Assembly: GCA_028752905.1 (NCBI GenBank)
Contig: JAQNBH010000011.1
Span: 31,432,017-31,496,016, forward strand
Reading direction: 5' to 3'
Source: Cladorhizidae sp. MBARI D1340-BT2
Taxonomy: Eukaryota > Porifera > Demospongiae > Poecilosclerida > Cladorhizidae
DNA: 64,000 nucleotides
This document shows, piece by piece, positions 61,333 through 64,000 of this stretch. Every line of letters starts with the position of its first letter. Position 1 is the stretch's first letter. The position numbers and the translations under genes were made by a program. The notes beneath the pieces are model-generated. The model saw nothing but the letters and a program-made list of their open reading frames with translations. It did not search any database and was not told where the DNA came from.

Positions 61333-64000
61333 GAACATGGCAGTAACAGGTATGTGATTAAGTGTCAAATTAATGGCAGACATAAAGGTTGGTTGTTGAA
61401 TATATATTTTGCCTCGGTCAGCTAAAAATTGAGATTAACCCGGTTATTTGCCCTCTTAGATAAAGCATGTTAGGGGAGGATATACCATTCATTAGTAGGA
61501 GGTAGTGCATTTATGGTGGCCGGGCCAGAATATGTGTGTGGACACAATTGTTTGATTTTGCTATTTCATGTGGTATTACTGTAGTATACATTATATGTTC
61601 CTTATTTGGAATTTAAGCTTTATTGGAAGAAGTTACTAGTTATTAACTTGCTTTTGCTTTGTGTTTTGTCTTTGATTATCAACACACCAAATTATTATTG
61701 TAATTATTTATGGTAACCCGTACAATAATAATTACTTTATAGATTTGTGTAAAAAGGTTTGGTCACTGAGGAGAATCTCAAAAAAATTATTTAAAGCAGA
61801 TTTCATATATATTTCTTTTAAATTAGGATAAGAAGTAACTAAAATTAACTGTTGACCTCAAGTACTACTTCAAATGACTTTAGTGCACAAAATAAAAAAA
61901 TTGGTAATTTCTTTGGAAATGAGTATTACAATACTAAAGGTGGCTGATAATGAATTTGCGAATGCAGCTTGCTTTAGTATGTGCTCCTTGAGGCAAGTTA
62001 ATCAACTATATCTTGGGTTTATCAGAGTGAATTAATGCATTGCTATGATGAAAAACACTTAGAAGAGATGCCTGTTATCCAAATGTACCTATGGAAAGTG
62101 AAACTAGCTTGCCAATAAGGCTGGCATAGAATCATTGTATTCATATCAACTATCATTTCATTAGATTTTGCTCTAGTCTTGAGGTTGAGTATATCAACTA
62201 GAATGCAAGATTACCTTAACTGAAATCCTGAAGTTAATCTTGGCTACCTTAAAAAAATTGTAAATAAGTGTGGTCATAATGGAAAAAGTGGACCCCCAAT
62301 AATTGATTGGCCATAGTGCTTGCTACAACTATGTGTTTATAATGGCACTCAAGGCCACTTATAAAACAAAGTAATGGATAAGTTTCTCATTCACTTATCT
62401 GTGACCAACCTAAACCAGTACTGCTGCTAAAGTTATTGCTGTGATTTGTAGCTATCTCTCATTGGAATTGAATAATGTAGCTATAGAGACAAAGCTATTT
62501 AGAAACTTAGTGCCTACAATTTTCATTTGTGGGTTAATTTTGTTCAACCTAATCTAGACATGTAGCTACAGTTGTTGATCATAACTACAGTTTTCTCATG
62601 AAACTCGAGCTCTGTCTTGAAAAACCAATTATATAGGGGGGTTTCCAGTAAGTACACTTTCTTTGGATGCTTGTAGCCTATCATGTGAGTTTTATTCTGT
62701 GAGCCTGTTTTGCTGGTTCTAGCCATCAGCTGCTTGTATACCAAAGCTATCTTAATGATTACAACTTGCATGGCACCAGAATACAGTATTAAAAAATCAC
62801 TATATGATTACGTAATTTGTGTTAAATTATTGTTTATATATTTAACAGAAAATTCTACTAGATATATAGCCAGATTTACATTTAAATGTACAGTTAGTTA
62901 GCTACAGCTTCATGAACTCTTTGTATTAAAGTTCTAAATAACTTCAGGGTTTTCACTTATAGCACTTTTACATCATGGATAGATAGGTAATGAAAATTAC
63001 CTCACAATTACCTTCCATGCTGTAAATGTATTTAATTATTTTTTTTTTTGAACGACTGCTTCAGCCTTATGGGAATTGTCTTGATTAGAACATCGGCATT
63101 CAAAGAGTTAACAATATAATGCACAAGTGTATTCAATTTCCTATAAGCCACTAAGTCTAAAATTTAATGTCAGTCTATATAGTATATGATGATGTAGCCA
63201 TTGCCAATGTAGTGGAGAGTATTGTACAAGGATGACACATTGTTTAGTCTGCCTGGACCATACCAAAGCTAATAATACTCACTCTTAACCAGAAAGAGAT
63301 ATAGTTACAATTAACTATTTCACAGTCTTAAGTCTCTACAAGTGCAGCCTTAGATTTCATTCACATAACTTTTTTTTTTAACTGTTACAAGGCAAGCAAC
63401 AGATTTTTTTCTGTCCATTCCTGTAGAAAGCTTTATCAAAAGGAAATTCTCAGAAAACCTGTTTCCTGTTTGAAAGAATGAGAGCTCAAAATAAAAAAAC
63501 AGGATGAAAAATGACTAGCAATCACAATCGCAGACATTGGCCATTTTCTTCTAGGCCTTGATTGCTGATTCTGTAAGGTCTTTTGCTGAGAAAACCTCTA
63601 GAGTTATCCTTTCTTATCTGGAACCACGTCGTGAATCCATTTACTATGGAAATCCTAGGTGGATAGCTTTTTATAAGTTTTGTTGTAGATATAGAGCAAT
63701 ATTTAGATTTTATTTGCTTACTACTTTAAAGGGATATATTAGTATTGTATATGTTTTCCCCTCATATGTTATTTACAAGTTCACAAAATAGAATTTAACT
63801 TTAACTTTATAGATGTTTAAAAATACACATGATTTTTTCCAACAGTATAAATATTAAATTTAGAAATAAAATACTCTGCATTACATATTTTGGGGGAGTA
63901 AGTTTATGGTAACAATAAGTAATTTGGTGCTAGCTTCACAGACACTGATCTAAGCATCAACTTTTTGCCTGCAATATTCCATAACCATAATATAAGAAGA
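61333..64000. other. 3' UTR and intergenic sequence without a supported gene
   Basis: Seventeen bases after the stop, CAG|GTATGT (61347-61352) is a good donor site, so the 3' UTR may be spliced. AATAAA occurs at 61891-61896. The rest is AT-rich with short chance frames, including 62771-62544 on the minus strand and 63558-63791 on the plus strand. A solitary GGCATTCAAAGAG-TTAA end lies at 63095-63111. No RNA gene was recognised. Confidence 0.6.
61891..61896 (+). promoter_or_regulatory. Possible polyadenylation signal of the Calx-beta gene
   Basis: AATAAA about 560 bp past the stop codon is the first clear plus-strand hexamer I noted downstream. The hexamer is frequent in AT-rich DNA, so support is weak. 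Confidence 0.3.

Noticed and set aside
62544..62901. Overlapping 75- and 63-codon frames on opposite strands downstream of the gene
   Set aside because: They have no domain features, splice context or composition difference from the surrounding AT-rich DNA.
55734..63107. The two solitary TTAA-flanked ends as the termini of one 7.4-kb element
   Set aside because: The interval contains most of the Calx-beta gene with regular exon order, and the ends match only partly, so one element is implausible.

Overview
The window looks like a eukaryotic, animal genome and most likely a demosponge (an Amphimedon-like haplosclerid). The reasons are AT-rich DNA, short GT-AG introns, a gene built from many Calx-beta half-domain exons that all join in phase 1, as in sponge aggregation-factor-type genes, and a spliced IS630/Tc1-like DDE transposase of a type I recall as common in sponge genomes. 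The species is an inference; no marker gene here proves it.

Layout. (1) Positions 1-53850 are one tandem satellite array running off the left edge. I count 58 complete units plus a partial last one, in a long form (about 908 bp) and a short form (about 853 bp) that lacks 55 bp. Each unit is itself built from about six diverged copies of an ~86-bp monomer, one of which is split by a ~379-bp core that looks like an old transposon insertion (6-bp flanking repeat, 10-bp inverted repeat). At larger scale, nine units (8007 bp) repeat as a block in the left part, and smaller dimers and runs are duplicated elsewhere. (2) Positions 15617-18423 hold one apparently complete DNA transposon inserted into a single satellite unit. 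It has matching terminal inverted repeats, a TAT duplication and a three-exon transposase gene on the minus strand that reads as an intact 615-residue protein. (3) From 53903 to 61332 lies the 3' part of a plus-strand gene: nine exons coding alternately for the second and first halves of Calx-beta domains, then one transmembrane helix and a short basic tail. The array ends only 52 bp before the first visible exon, so the 5' part of the gene is either more than 53 kb upstream or lost. Two first-half exons carry frame disruptions, so the copy may be decaying. (4) Introns of this gene hold a TTAA-flanked inverted-repeat element (58061-58611) and a relic of a Penelope-like retroelement, with a GIY-YIG endonuclease remnant and a possible degenerate hammerhead motif (about 59141-59640). 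(5) Positions 61333-64000 contain no gene that I can support.

The most unusual content is the nested satellite (monomer, interrupted unit, higher-order block) abutting a Calx-beta receptor-like gene, together with the single young transposon that marks one unit. Lengths and unit starts were read by eye. Statements of identity between units rest on comparing diagnostic variants, not on a full alignment.
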